Virus record (IMG/VR): IMGVR_UViG_3300027733_001253
Coordinates: 166,994-230,993 of that record
Source of the DNA: a virus
Reading direction: 5' to 3' (one strand)
Length of the DNA stretch: 64,000 bases
The notes below the pieces were generated by a model. It was not told the DNA's origin and ran no database searches. It worked only from the letters and a program-made list of their open reading frames with translations. This document shows, one piece after another, positions 42,310 through 50,295 of this stretch (position 1 is the stretch's first letter; each line of letters starts with the position of its first letter). A program made the position numbers and the translations under genes.

Positions 42310-42989
42310 ATTCAAATTGGGAAAATACAAAAATAAGAAGTAAGTATCACTTTGATACAACTAAAATGGACCCAAACTATGACACAGTTGTTAAGTTAGG
42401 AAGAATTATTGCTGACTACTCTAGTGATGTTGAAAACGCAGTTAGTAATAGCAAACCTGCAACATGGCGTACACGAGGACAAGCAGGTAAATCTAGACCT
42501 GAAGAAGAACTAGCAGCAGAAGATTATGATTTAGAACAAACCGGGTATGGTAAAGATTATATAATCAGTCATCTATCATGGAAGATATCTCCCAATCTGC
42601 AAAAGATTAGTGATTTGTTTGGATTGAAAGATTGCATGAATCGTGTACATGTGCAGATGCCGGGTGAAGTTTGGAACTTGCATTTAGACAAACTTGAAAA
42701 ATGGAATCCAGAACAACCATACTTAGTTACTAGAATCGTTGTTCAATTAACAGATTGGCAGATGGGACATTTTTGGAGTTATGGTAATTATAATCACACT
42801 GGATGGAAAGCCGGCGATGTCAGTACATTTGATTGGAAGAATGTTCCGCACTCTACTGCAAATGCAGGACATGTTCCACGAGTTACATTTCAAATGACTG
42901 GAATTGTTACTGAACAAACTAATGAGTTTTTAGCTAGATTGAAAAGATTTGATACATACACCTTAGAATTAAAAGAAAATTCTTGGTAA
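42306..42989 (+). CDS. 2-oxoglutarate/Fe(II)-dependent oxygenase-like protein, 227 aa
   Basis: Double-stranded beta-helix oxygenase. The iron facial triad reads H126-x-D128 (NLHLDKLEKW) and H182 (VPHSTANAG), with R192 (PRVTFQMTG) as the 2OG-binding Arg; GWKAGDVSTFDW is the strand before H182. The layout is closest to aspartyl/asparaginyl hydroxylase-like proteins. It would hydroxylate a protein side chain or small molecule. It is the last gene of a three-gene operon with the solute-binding and sulfotransferase-like proteins, which suggests one pathway of unknown purpose. Confidence 0.78.
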   Translation: MNSNWENTKIRSKYHFDTTKMDPNYDTVVKLGRIIADYSSDVENAVSNSKPATWRTRGQAGKSRPEEELAAEDYDLEQTGYGKDYIISHLSWKISPNLQKISDLFGLKDCMNRVHVQMPGEVWNLHLDKLEKWNPEQPYLVTRIVVQLTDWQMGHFWSYGNYNHTGWKAGDVSTFDWKNVPHSTANAGHVPRVTFQMTGIVTEQTNEFLARLKRFDTYTLELKENSW

Positions 42990-42990
42990 G

Positions 42991-43060
42991 AACACACCTT
43001 AGGGCCGTGTGGCCGGCTGCTGGCCAACGAATAGGAATCGCTACCCATTTAGTTCGTTAA
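42991..43060 (+). other. GC-rich structured noncoding element
   Basis: A GC-rich island in an AT-rich genome, between two genes. Visible pairings are CACAC (42993-42997) with GTGTG (43007-43011), TGGCC (43010-43014) with GGCCA (43022-43026), and AACGAA (43026-43031) with TTCGTT (43053-43058). The first two share two bases, so they are alternatives or stack. There is no U run for an intrinsic terminator and no tRNA cloverleaf. It could be a small RNA, a 3' processing signal or a structured end of the oxygenase operon. Confidence 0.4.
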
Positions 43061-43073
43061 AGTGAGCACCATT

Positions 43074-43081
43074 GATAAATA
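43074..43081 (+). promoter_or_regulatory. Late promoter box GATAAATA
   Basis: GATAAATACATAATG: the box ends 4 nt before the ATG at 43086, leaderless arrangement. The same nine bases GATAAATAC plus ATAAT occur at the fibre gene (16121). Confidence 0.55.
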
Positions 43082-43085
43082 CATA

Positions 43086-43670
43086 ATGCTCACAAAACAC
43101 ATCATTGTTGAATCCGCTGCAATTGAATTATCAAAAAGACTACCGTCATTGCAAAAATATGACTATAATACTATTGACAAGTTGATGCAAAATATTGCAA
43201 GTAAACATCGTATCACTGGTAAAGCATTACATGATTTGTTCGTTCACAAATTCAAAAGATCACCAGATGAATGGGTCAAGGGTAAATTAGATGAAGCAAG
43301 CGATGAACCAAACTTCTTGGAAGACAATCCAATAATGCAAAAATTCATCCAGTGGGCTAGTAAAGAATTACATCTACAATCTACACCTAAATTTGAATTC
43401 AGTTACAATACCGAAGAAGCACAACAAGGACATCACACCGGTCGTCATTCAGAAAACGATAACAGTGTTTGGGTATATGTTGCTAATCGTAACATGGTTG
43501 ACATTATGCGTACCGTTTATCACGAACTAACCCATGTACGTCAAGGTGAATTGAATATGATCGAACCGGGCGATAGTTATCCTGGTAGCCCAATTGAAAT
43601 GCTAGCAGATATGACTGCGGGCAAAGCCATGAAAATATTTGGCAAAAGTCACCCAGAAATCTTTCAATAA
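43086..43670 (+). CDS. Zinc metallopeptidase-like protein, 194 aa
   Basis: Contains HELTH at H146-H150 (VYHELTHVRQGE), the HExxH zinc motif, and a downstream E171 (SPIEMLADMTAGKAM) as the likely third ligand, as in gluzincin-type peptidases of phages. The N-terminal 75 residues are helical and basic with a first stretch MLTKHIIVESAAIEL that loosely resembles the head-targeting peptides. A packaged protease that acts on host proteins at infection, or a wall-related peptidase, are both possible. Start placed at ATG 43086 from the late box. Confidence 0.78.
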   Translation: MLTKHIIVESAAIELSKRLPSLQKYDYNTIDKLMQNIASKHRITGKALHDLFVHKFKRSPDEWVKGKLDEASDEPNFLEDNPIMQKFIQWASKELHLQSTPKFEFSYNTEEAQQGHHTGRHSENDNSVWVYVANRNMVDIMRTVYHELTHVRQGELNMIEPGDSYPGSPIEMLADMTAGKAMKIFGKSHPEIFQ

Positions 43671-43681
43671 AATCGTTTCTA

Positions 43682-43690
43682 TGCTATAAT
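43682..43690 (+). promoter_or_regulatory. Extended -10 promoter
   Basis: TGC-TATAAT (TATAAT at 43685-43690), with no good -35. The ATG at 43697 is 7 nt after the hexamer, so the mRNA should be leaderless. The preceding AAAATCGTTTCTATGCT nearly repeats AAAATCGTTCCTATACT at about 12170, which hints at a shared upstream element. Confidence 0.55.
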
Positions 43691-43696
43691 GCGTAG

Positions 43697-44305
43697 ATGC
43701 TAAAACTACTCTTTCCATTACCAAAAGAAGTTGTTGTCGCACTTAGTGGCGGTGTTGACTCTGTTGCCATCACTGATTTCCTTTCACACAAGCATAAGGT
43801 AGGTTGCGCTTTCTTCCATCATGGAACAGAGAATAGCGAACGAGCCTTACAATTTGTTGCTAATTTCTGCACAGAACGAAAACTTCCATTGATGATTGGG
43901 ATGATTAAAAAGAGTAAACCCAAAGAACTTAGCATGGAAGAACATTGGCGTAATGAACGCTATGATTTTTTGGATAGTATTGGCAATTCATTGGGTCCAG
44001 TGATAACTGGTCATCACTTAGATGATTGCGTAGAAACATATCTTTGGTCAGCAATGCATGGACAAGCCAAAGTTATCCCAGCAAAAAGAAACAATGTTGT
44101 TCGCCCATTTCTAACTACAAACAAAATCGAATTCACAAAATGGTGCGAACAGAAATCAATTGATTGGTGTCACGATAATAGCAATGATGACACGAAGTAT
44201 ATGCGTAACTATGTAAGAACACATTTAATGCCACACGCATTACATATTAACCCAGGACTGAATACTGTGGTTAAAAAGATTGTAGAAAAACAGCAAAATG
44301 TTTGA
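43697..44305 (+). CDS. TilS-like PP-loop ATPase, 202 aa
   Basis: N-type ATP pyrophosphatase with the PP-loop SGGVDS at 17-22, then HHGTENSE, an ITGHHLDDCVET segment and DNSNDDTKYMRNYVR, all typical of tRNA(Ile)-lysidine synthase (TilS), which lysidinylates C34 of tRNA-Ile(CAU). At 202 residues it holds only the catalytic domain; the C-terminal tRNA-binding domains of bacterial TilS are missing. It may act on a tRNA or on another substrate. It does not look like QueC. It stands next to the replication core under its own promoter. Confidence 0.82.
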   Translation: MLKLLFPLPKEVVVALSGGVDSVAITDFLSHKHKVGCAFFHHGTENSERALQFVANFCTERKLPLMIGMIKKSKPKELSMEEHWRNERYDFLDSIGNSLGPVITGHHLDDCVETYLWSAMHGQAKVIPAKRNNVVRPFLTTNKIEFTKWCEQKSIDWCHDNSNDDTKYMRNYVRTHLMPHALHINPGLNTVVKKIVEKQQNV

Positions 44306-44330
44306 CTTTTCTACACAAGGCATGTATACT
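44302..44330 (+). promoter_or_regulatory. Sigma-70-like promoter of replication operon
   Basis: TTGACT at 44302-44307, 17-nt spacer, TATACT at 44325-44330. The expected start is near 44337, followed by AAGGAG and the ATG at 44353. Confidence 0.75.
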
Positions 44331-44352
44331 AATTACTTTACAAGGAGAAACT

Positions 44353-44613
44353 ATGAGTGATAAAATGTTTACCGGAGAGCAAAAGATTAAGTTGACTCAA
44401 CTTATCAACGAGGGCATGGTAGTATTACACGAGATCGATACCCTACGCGAGGGTCTAAGTGATACTGTCAAGGCTATTGCAGAAGAACTAGAAGTAAAGC
44501 CTAGCATTCTTAAGAAGGCAATATCTGTCGCACACAAAGCAAGTCTTGGTCAAACAAATGCCGACCACGAGGAATTAAATACTATCTTGGAAACTGTGGG
44601 TAAAACACTGTAA
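44353..44613 (+). CDS. DsbA-like double-stranded DNA-binding protein, 86 aa
   Basis: Small charged helical protein. The pattern GEQKIKLTQLINEGMVVLHEID, then LREGLSDTVKAIAEELEVKPSILKKAISVAHK resembles T4 DsbA, which binds dsDNA at late promoters, and its relatives in T4-like phages. The frame is open from 44302, but ATG 44353 follows AAGGAG. It is coupled to DNA polymerase by TAATG. If DsbA-like, it may assist the GATAAATA promoters; that is inference. Confidence 0.65.
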   Translation: MSDKMFTGEQKIKLTQLINEGMVVLHEIDTLREGLSDTVKAIAEELEVKPSILKKAISVAHKASLGQTNADHEELNTILETVGKTL

Positions 44614-47318
44614 TGTCCTATGTGGATGCAATACACTCAAGGGATGAGGATCGTATCTATGTGGTGGAACGAGACCAGAACGGAAAGCGTCAATACAAAG
44701 AATATCCCACAAACTATGTACTCTACTATCCCGATCATAAGGGAAAGTATCGCAGTATATATGGTGACCCTGTAAATCGTTTCAGTACACGCAAACGACA
44801 AGAGTTTGAAAAAGAAAAACGTATACATTCAGGTAAGAAATTATTTGAAAGTGATGTGCCAGTAATTTTTCGTTGCCTTAGTGAAAACTATCTTAAGGCA
44901 GATGTTCCTAAACTACATACTTGCTTCTTTGACATTGAGGTAGACTTTGACCCTGAGAAAGGTTTTAGTCCTACGACTGACCCATTCAATCCAGTGACTG
45001 CTATCTCATTATATTTGGATTGGCAAGATACATTAGTTACATTGGTCATTGCTCCTAAGCACATGAGTCCAGAAACAGCGCAAGAAATATGTAATGAGTT
45101 TGAGAACTGTATGCTTTTCACTAACGAGAAGGATATGTTTGATGTTTTCTTTCAACTCATTGAAGATGCTGATGTAATGACTGGCTGGAACAGTGAAGGA
45201 TATGATATACCTTATATGGTTAATCGTGTCACAAGAGTAATGAGTAAGGATGATACACGCAAGTTTTGCTTGATGGGTCAACTTCCTAAAGCAAGAGAAT
45301 ACGAAAGATTTGGCAAAAGTGAAACTACATACGATTTAGTAGGTCGTATTCATTTGGACTATTTACAACTCTACAAAAAGTATAACTATGAATCACGACA
45401 TTCATATAAGTTAGATGCTATTGGTGAGATGGAAGTAGGAGAGAACAAAACTCAATATGAAGGTACTCTTGACCAGTTGTATAACAAAGACTTTAAAAAG
45501 TTTATTGAATATAATCGTCAAGATACCATGTTGTTAGTGAAGATTCACAACAAACTTCAATTCTTAGAACTAGCTAATCAGCTAGCACATGAGAATACAG
45601 TATTACTGCCAACAGTAATGGGTTCTGTAGCTATGATTGAAATGGCAATTTTCAATGAAGCGCATGAACGCGGTTTAGTAGTGCCAGACAAAAAACGAAA
45701 GAATGAAAATGCAGAAGAAACAACGCCAGCAGCAGGTGCCTTCGTTGCTACGCCCAAAAAAGGCATGCACGAATATGTCGGAGCAGTTGACATTAACTCG
45801 CTCTATCCCTCGGTTATTCGTGCCCTCAACATGGCAGGAGAAACCATCGTTGGTCAAGTCCGTCAGACATTAACTGACAAGTATATGGACGATAAGGGCA
45901 AGCAACTTGCTAGCCTTAAGAAACGATTCAAAGAAGGTGACGATGATGTTACTGGTGCTATTCTATGGGAAAACTTGTTTAGTGTATTAGAGTATACAGC
46001 TATTATGAATCAAGACCGTGGAGTAATGCTTACATTAGATTATGAAGATGGTCGCAGTGAAGAATATAGTGCTGCTGAAATATGGAAGATTATATTTGAT
46101 AGCAATCGCCCATGGATGCTATCTGCGAATGGTACAATCTTTACTTATGAGAAAGAGGGCGTAGTCCCAGGACTATTGTCTCGCTGGTATAGTGAACGTA
46201 AAGAAATGCAAGCTAAAGCAAAAGCAGCTTATGGCACTGACCAATATGAATATTATGATAAACGTCAACTTGTTCGTAAGATTTTGTTGAACTCTGCGTA
46301 TGGCGCACTATTGAATGAACATTGCAGATTCTATGATAAGCGTATCGGGCAATCAGTTACATTAAGTGGTCGTCAGATTGTTAAACATATGATGAGTACA
46401 ATCAACGAAACAATTGCAGGTGAATATGCACACGATGGTAATGCTATTGTGTATGGTGATACTGACTCATGTTACTTTACTGCATATCCTATTCTCAATT
46501 CGCAAATAGCGAACGGGGAACTAGAGTGGAACAAAGAAACTTGTATCGGACTATATGATAGTATTGCTGAACAAGCAAACGAATCATTCCCTGCATTCAT
46601 GGAACGAGCATTTCATGCTCCAAGAAAGAATGGTTTAATCATTAAAGCTGGGCGTGAATTGATTGGTGATCGTGCTATCTTTATTACTAAGAAGCGTTAT
46701 GCTATTAATATCTTTGATAAAGAAGGCAAGCGTAAAGACACAAACGGCAAGAATGGTGATATCAAAGCTATGGGTCTTGACTTGAAACGTGCTGATACTC
46801 CAAAGTACATACAAGAATTCTTAATGGATGTACTTACAAAAGTACTTGCCGGTGCTCAAAGGGATAAAGTTATTGAAATGGTCAAAGAATTCAAAAACAA
46901 ATTGTCTGAACAAGACAGCTGGACTAAGGGTAGTCCAAAGAGTGTTAACAATTTGACTAAGCATACCATTGAGTTTGAAAAGACTGGTAAGTGTGGTGTC
47001 GGTCATGCACGGGCAGCAATCAACTGGAACTATCTACGCAGAGTATACGGTGATAACTACAGCCAGAAGATTATAGATGGTATGAAGATTGTTGTATGTA
47101 AACTCAAAGATAATGCATTAGGTTTCACTAGTATCGCATATCCGGTTGATGAATTGAGATTGCCAAGTTGGTTCAAAGAATTGCCATTTGATGATTTACT
47201 AATGGAATCAACATTGGTTGATGAAAAGATAGACAACTTGCTTGGTGTATTAGATTGGGATATCAGAAGCAACACCGATGTTAATTCAACATTTGATGAT
47301 TTATTCACATTCGGTTAA
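44613..47318 (+). CDS. DNA polymerase, B family (T4 gp43-like)
   Basis: 901-residue replicative polymerase with 3'-5' exonuclease. Exo motifs: I FFDIEVDF, II WNSEGYDIPYM, III EYNRQDTMLL. Polymerase motifs: A DINSLYPSVIR, B KILLNSAYGAL, C YGDTDSCYF. The length and the order of motifs match T4 gp43. The C-terminal end (STFDDLFTFG) resembles the clamp-binding tail of T4-type polymerases. It is followed by the sliding clamp under a separate consensus promoter. Confidence 0.97.
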   Translation: MSYVDAIHSRDEDRIYVVERDQNGKRQYKEYPTNYVLYYPDHKGKYRSIYGDPVNRFSTRKRQEFEKEKRIHSGKKLFESDVPVIFRCLSENYLKADVPKLHTCFFDIEVDFDPEKGFSPTTDPFNPVTAISLYLDWQDTLVTLVIAPKHMSPETAQEICNEFENCMLFTNEKDMFDVFFQLIEDADVMTGWNSEGYDIPYMVNRVTRVMSKDDTRKFCLMGQLPKAREYERFGKSETTYDLVGRIHLDYLQLYKKYNYESRHSYKLDAIGEMEVGENKTQYEGTLDQLYNKDFKKFIEYNRQDTMLLVKIHNKLQFLELANQLAHENTVLLPTVMGSVAMIEMAIFNEAHERGLVVPDKKRKNENAEETTPAAGAFVATPKKGMHEYVGAVDINSLYPSVIRALNMAGETIVGQVRQTLTDKYMDDKGKQLASLKKRFKEGDDDVTGAILWENLFSVLEYTAIMNQDRGVMLTLDYEDGRSEEYSAAEIWKIIFDSNRPWMLSANGTIFTYEKEGVVPGLLSRWYSERKEMQAKAKAAYGTDQYEYYDKRQLVRKILLNSAYGALLNEHCRFYDKRIGQSVTLSGRQIVKHMMSTINETIAGEYAHDGNAIVYGDTDSCYFTAYPILNSQIANGELEWNKETCIGLYDSIAEQANESFPAFMERAFHAPRKNGLIIKAGRELIGDRAIFITKKRYAINIFDKEGKRKDTNGKNGDIKAMGLDLKRADTPKYIQEFLMDVLTKVLAGAQRDKVIEMVKEFKNKLSEQDSWTKGSPKSVNNLTKHTIEFEKTGKCGVGHARAAINWNYLRRVYGDNYSQKIIDGMKIVVCKLKDNALGFTSIAYPVDELRLPSWFKELPFDDLLMESTLVDEKIDNLLGVLDWDIRSNTDVNSTFDDLFTFG

Positions 47319-47325
47319 ACTGGTG

Positions 47326-47354
47326 TTGACTATTGCAATATATTCCACTATAAT
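47326..47354 (+). promoter_or_regulatory. Consensus sigma-70-like promoter of sliding clamp
   Basis: TTGACT at 47326-47331, 17-nt spacer, TATAAT at 47349-47354. Start near 47361, leader of about 36 nt, AAAGGAAA ribosome site before ATG 47397. An independent strong promoter fits the high copy number needed for the clamp. Confidence 0.85.
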
Positions 47355-47396
47355 ACGTGATAGGAACTCCTAAATATTTTAAACAAAGGAAACAAA

Positions 47397-48128
47397 ATGA
47401 AAGATTATTTAAAAGACTTAATTGACCATACGCATGGTCTTGGTACAATTGAACTTGTTAAAGTTACTGGTACTGATACAGAGACTACTATCAATGCAGT
47501 AGCTGAAAACAAAAATGTTATCGTAAGTGGTACATTCAAAGACCCACTAGCTGACTTTATCGGTGTGTTTGGTATGCCTAACTTGAGTAAACTCAAGACA
47601 ATTATCGGGTTTGACGAATATGACAAAGATGCTAAAATCAATGTTGTTCGTACTCAGCGTGATGGTGTAGATGTTCCATCTACTATTCATTTCGAAACAA
47701 AGAACGGTGATTTTGTTAATGACTATCGTCTTATGCTTAAAAGCGTAGTCGATGAAAAAGTTAAGAGTGTATCATTCAAAGGTGCTAAATGGAATGTTGA
47801 ATTTGAGCCGACAGTTGCAGGTATTCAACGTCTTAAAAAGCAAGCAAATGCTAATAGCGAAGAAGAACATTTTGTATTCAAAACTGATGGCAGTGATTTG
47901 AAGATATACTTTGGTGATGCATCAACTCACAGTGGTAACTTTGTGTTCAACACCCCAGTGACTGGTACACTAGCTGGTACACATAAGTGGCCCGTTAAAG
48001 AATTCTTGAGTATCATGGATCAAGTTGGTGACAAGAAAGTCAAGATTAGCGAACAAGGTGCGACTGAGATTACAGTTGATAGTGGTATCGCAACATATGT
48101 TTACTTGCTTCCAGCGAACAAAAAATGA
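47397..48128 (+). CDS. Sliding clamp (gp45-like processivity factor)
   Basis: T4-type trimeric clamp. 243 residues, close to T4 gp45 (228). Family-like stretches are FKDPLADFIGVFGMPNLSKLKTIIGF, VDVPSTIHFETKNGDFVNDYRLM and a C-terminal VKEFLSIMDQVGDKKVKISE. It encircles DNA and holds the polymerase; in T4 it also activates late transcription with gp33 and gp55, which would fit the late boxes found here. Those two factors are not visible in this window. Confidence 0.88.
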   Translation: MKDYLKDLIDHTHGLGTIELVKVTGTDTETTINAVAENKNVIVSGTFKDPLADFIGVFGMPNLSKLKTIIGFDEYDKDAKINVVRTQRDGVDVPSTIHFETKNGDFVNDYRLMLKSVVDEKVKSVSFKGAKWNVEFEPTVAGIQRLKKQANANSEEEHFVFKTDGSDLKIYFGDASTHSGNFVFNTPVTGTLAGTHKWPVKEFLSIMDQVGDKKVKISEQGATEITVDSGIATYVYLLPANKK

Positions 48129-48511
48129 TCAAGGGTATAGCTCCAATGGGTAAGTACACCGTTGTTTCCGCAGGGAACACTAGTGTTCCCTATATCAATC
48201 AGAATATAAACAATCCTATTCAAGGGATGATACGTATTAATGGTACTGATACGCAAGTGTTTGACGGAAGTACTTGGATGACAATGAATACTAGCTATGC
48301 AAGTATTGGGTTATCATCTGATGCAGAATCATTACTTGATTGGGCTAGAAAAAAGCGTGATGAAGAAATGGAATTATCAGCATTAGCAGAAACTAATCCC
48401 ACTATCAAAGATTTACTAGACACTATCAAGCAAAAAGAAGAACAGATACGTATTGTCAGAACTTTAATTAAAAAAGAAGAGGTTAATGATTTACCATATG
48501 GTCCAGGATAA
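48125..48511 (+). CDS. Probable virion protein with coiled coil, 128 aa
   Basis: Begins IKGIAPMGKYTVVSAGN and IQGMIRINGTDTQVFDGSTWMTM, a small beta domain often seen in phage tail or head proteins (the DGSTW turn), then a coiled coil (ARKKRDEEMELSALAETN to KEEQIRIVRTLIKKEE). The same two-part build is found in the protein at 12995. It is coupled to the clamp gene upstream and overlaps DpdA by 26 nt. Role inferred from composition only. Confidence 0.65.
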   Translation: MIKGIAPMGKYTVVSAGNTSVPYINQNINNPIQGMIRINGTDTQVFDGSTWMTMNTSYASIGLSSDAESLLDWARKKRDEEMELSALAETNPTIKDLLDTIKQKEEQIRIVRTLIKKEEVNDLPYGPG

Positions 48512-50081
48512 TCTATCACTAAAACAAGACCCTGAATGGGCATTGTTCTTACCCGCAGTCAGCAGTTTCTATATTGCTGGTTTGGGTAAGCAACGCAAGG
48601 GTGAACCATACTTTGATCAGGCTCGCATCCCTGCAGGGTTCAAGGGCGATGTTGAGAAATTAAACTTCTTAAACAGCAAAGAAGGTCTTTACTATTACAA
48701 GTGGGGACTATACTCTGCCGGTCATGCTAACTTAGATACCACTGTGAACGATAACAATGAGAGTATCATACGTGAGCGTGAGCAAGGTACATTCATGTTG
48801 GGTGACAGTGGTGGCTTTCAAATTTTAAAAGGTCAATGGCCCGCAGACTGGAAGGATCCTAACTGTCCTCGTGCTATGAAAAAACGCAAAGCAGTATTAA
48901 CATGGATGGACACATACATGGACTATGGTATGTGTTTAGATATACCAAGTCAGTCTGAACTTACTTTTCATATGAAAGACCCTAAGACAGTAGAAAAAGA
49001 TAGTGATGGTAACACTATTCCAGGTACTGGAAAAAGTCTGCATGGTATCAAAAATGTTGAAGAAGCTATAACAGCTACTCATATCAATAATGAATATTTT
49101 ATAAAAAATCGCTCAGGGAAATGCAAGTTTTTAAATGTGTTGCAGGGTCGTAATCATACAGCCAGCGATACATGGTATACTGAAATGAAAAAATACTGTG
49201 ACCCAAATATCTATCCAGATAATCATTTTAACGGATGGGCGTTCGGTGGACAAAATAAAATTGACATTCATTTGACATTGCGTAGATTGACTGAAATAAT
49301 TCACGACGGGTTATTGCGTGAAGATAAGCATGATTTAGTACATTGTTTGGGTACAAGTATATTAGAATATGCAGTATTGTTTACTGATATTCAAAAAGCT
49401 ATTCGTAAATATCATAATCCTAAACTTCAAATTACTTTTGACTGTGCAAGTCCATTTTATAGTGCAGCTAAAGGATTGGCATATTTTAATACAACTATTC
49501 AACATAATAAGAAGTGGTCTTATCAAATGGAAAAGACTGCCGAGAAGAAATCATATGCTAGTGATACTCGCAAGTTTCGTGATGCGGTGTTAGCTGAAGG
49601 AATACATAAAACATTTACGGATAGTCCAGTAACTGATTTACTTACACTCAAAGATATGTGTTATCGTGGGGTAGGATTCTTAGGACAACATGGCAAAGAA
49701 ACTAAAACAAGTTGGGATACATTGAGTTACACATTGATTCAAAGTCACAATGTTTGGATGCATATGAATGCAGTTCAAGAGGCTAATCGGCAATATGAAC
49801 AAGGTGTGATTCCTAAGATGATTGTTCATAAGTTTGAAGGTGATAGATTCTTCACTACATTAGTTGATGAAATCTTTTCAAAGAAAACTAAAGATGAAGC
49901 ATGGGAGTTGATTGACTATCATAGTAGTTATTGGAAACAATTCCAATCAGGTAGCCAAGGTATTAGTGGTAAAAAAACAGTTAATGCTATGACTATGTTT
50001 AATGAATTGTTTACTGTAGATGAAGAACCAATTGAGGAAATAGAAGATAGCGATGACGCTATGTCATTAGTTTTGGAGTAA
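48486..50081 (+). CDS. dpdA: DpdA-like 7-deazaguanine DNA transglycosylase, 531 aa
   Basis: Member of the tRNA-guanine transglycosylase superfamily that exchanges guanine in DNA for a 7-deazaguanine base. MLGDSGGFQIL holds the base-recognition Asp (D107), GWAFGG the substrate loop, and ITFDCASPFYSA the likely nucleophile D319 (FDC motif of TGTs); HCLGTS lies between. I do not see the C-x-C-x2-C zinc motif of tRNA enzymes. FolE, QueD and QueE downstream would supply preQ0. ATG 48486 follows GAAGAGG; 48498 is an alternative. Confidence 0.85.
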   Translation: MIYHMVQDNLSLKQDPEWALFLPAVSSFYIAGLGKQRKGEPYFDQARIPAGFKGDVEKLNFLNSKEGLYYYKWGLYSAGHANLDTTVNDNNESIIREREQGTFMLGDSGGFQILKGQWPADWKDPNCPRAMKKRKAVLTWMDTYMDYGMCLDIPSQSELTFHMKDPKTVEKDSDGNTIPGTGKSLHGIKNVEEAITATHINNEYFIKNRSGKCKFLNVLQGRNHTASDTWYTEMKKYCDPNIYPDNHFNGWAFGGQNKIDIHLTLRRLTEIIHDGLLREDKHDLVHCLGTSILEYAVLFTDIQKAIRKYHNPKLQITFDCASPFYSAAKGLAYFNTTIQHNKKWSYQMEKTAEKKSYASDTRKFRDAVLAEGIHKTFTDSPVTDLLTLKDMCYRGVGFLGQHGKETKTSWDTLSYTLIQSHNVWMHMNAVQEANRQYEQGVIPKMIVHKFEGDRFFTTLVDEIFSKKTKDEAWELIDYHSSYWKQFQSGSQGISGKKTVNAMTMFNELFTVDEEPIEEIEDSDDAMSLVLE

Positions 50082-50085
50082 TAAT

Positions 50086-50295
50086 ATGTATAGACAACGA
50101 ATTGCAAGATTAGAACAACAACTCAAGGACCTTGATGCTAAAATACTAGCAGCAGAACAGGATAAAGACTTTACTGTAGATGCCCTTAAAGATATGAAAA
50201 TAGATAGGCTTGATGTATACTTAGAGTTAAGAAGATATACAAGACTTCAATGGGATGAAGACCATGAACGAGTTAATTTTGAGGATGATAGATAA
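50086..50295 (+). CDS. Small coiled-coil protein, 69 aa
   Basis: Highly charged helical chain, MYRQRIARLEQQLKDLDAKI, with heptad spacing of Leu and Ile and an acidic end. No family recognised. It sits between DpdA and the 150-residue protein with minimal gaps, so it belongs to the modification operon and may be an accessory. Confidence 0.6.
   Translation: MYRQRIARLEQQLKDLDAKILAAEQDKDFTVDALKDMKIDRLDVYLELRRYTRLQWDEDHERVNFEDDR

Noticed and set aside
42991-43060. tRNA gene
   Set aside because: No 7-bp acceptor stem, no T-loop and no anticodon arm can be drawn; only three short hairpins.
43697-44305. QueC (the missing preQ0 step)
   Set aside because: The PP-loop protein has TilS-type GHHLDD and SNDDTKYMRNYVR segments and lacks the C-terminal zinc Cys set of QueC.
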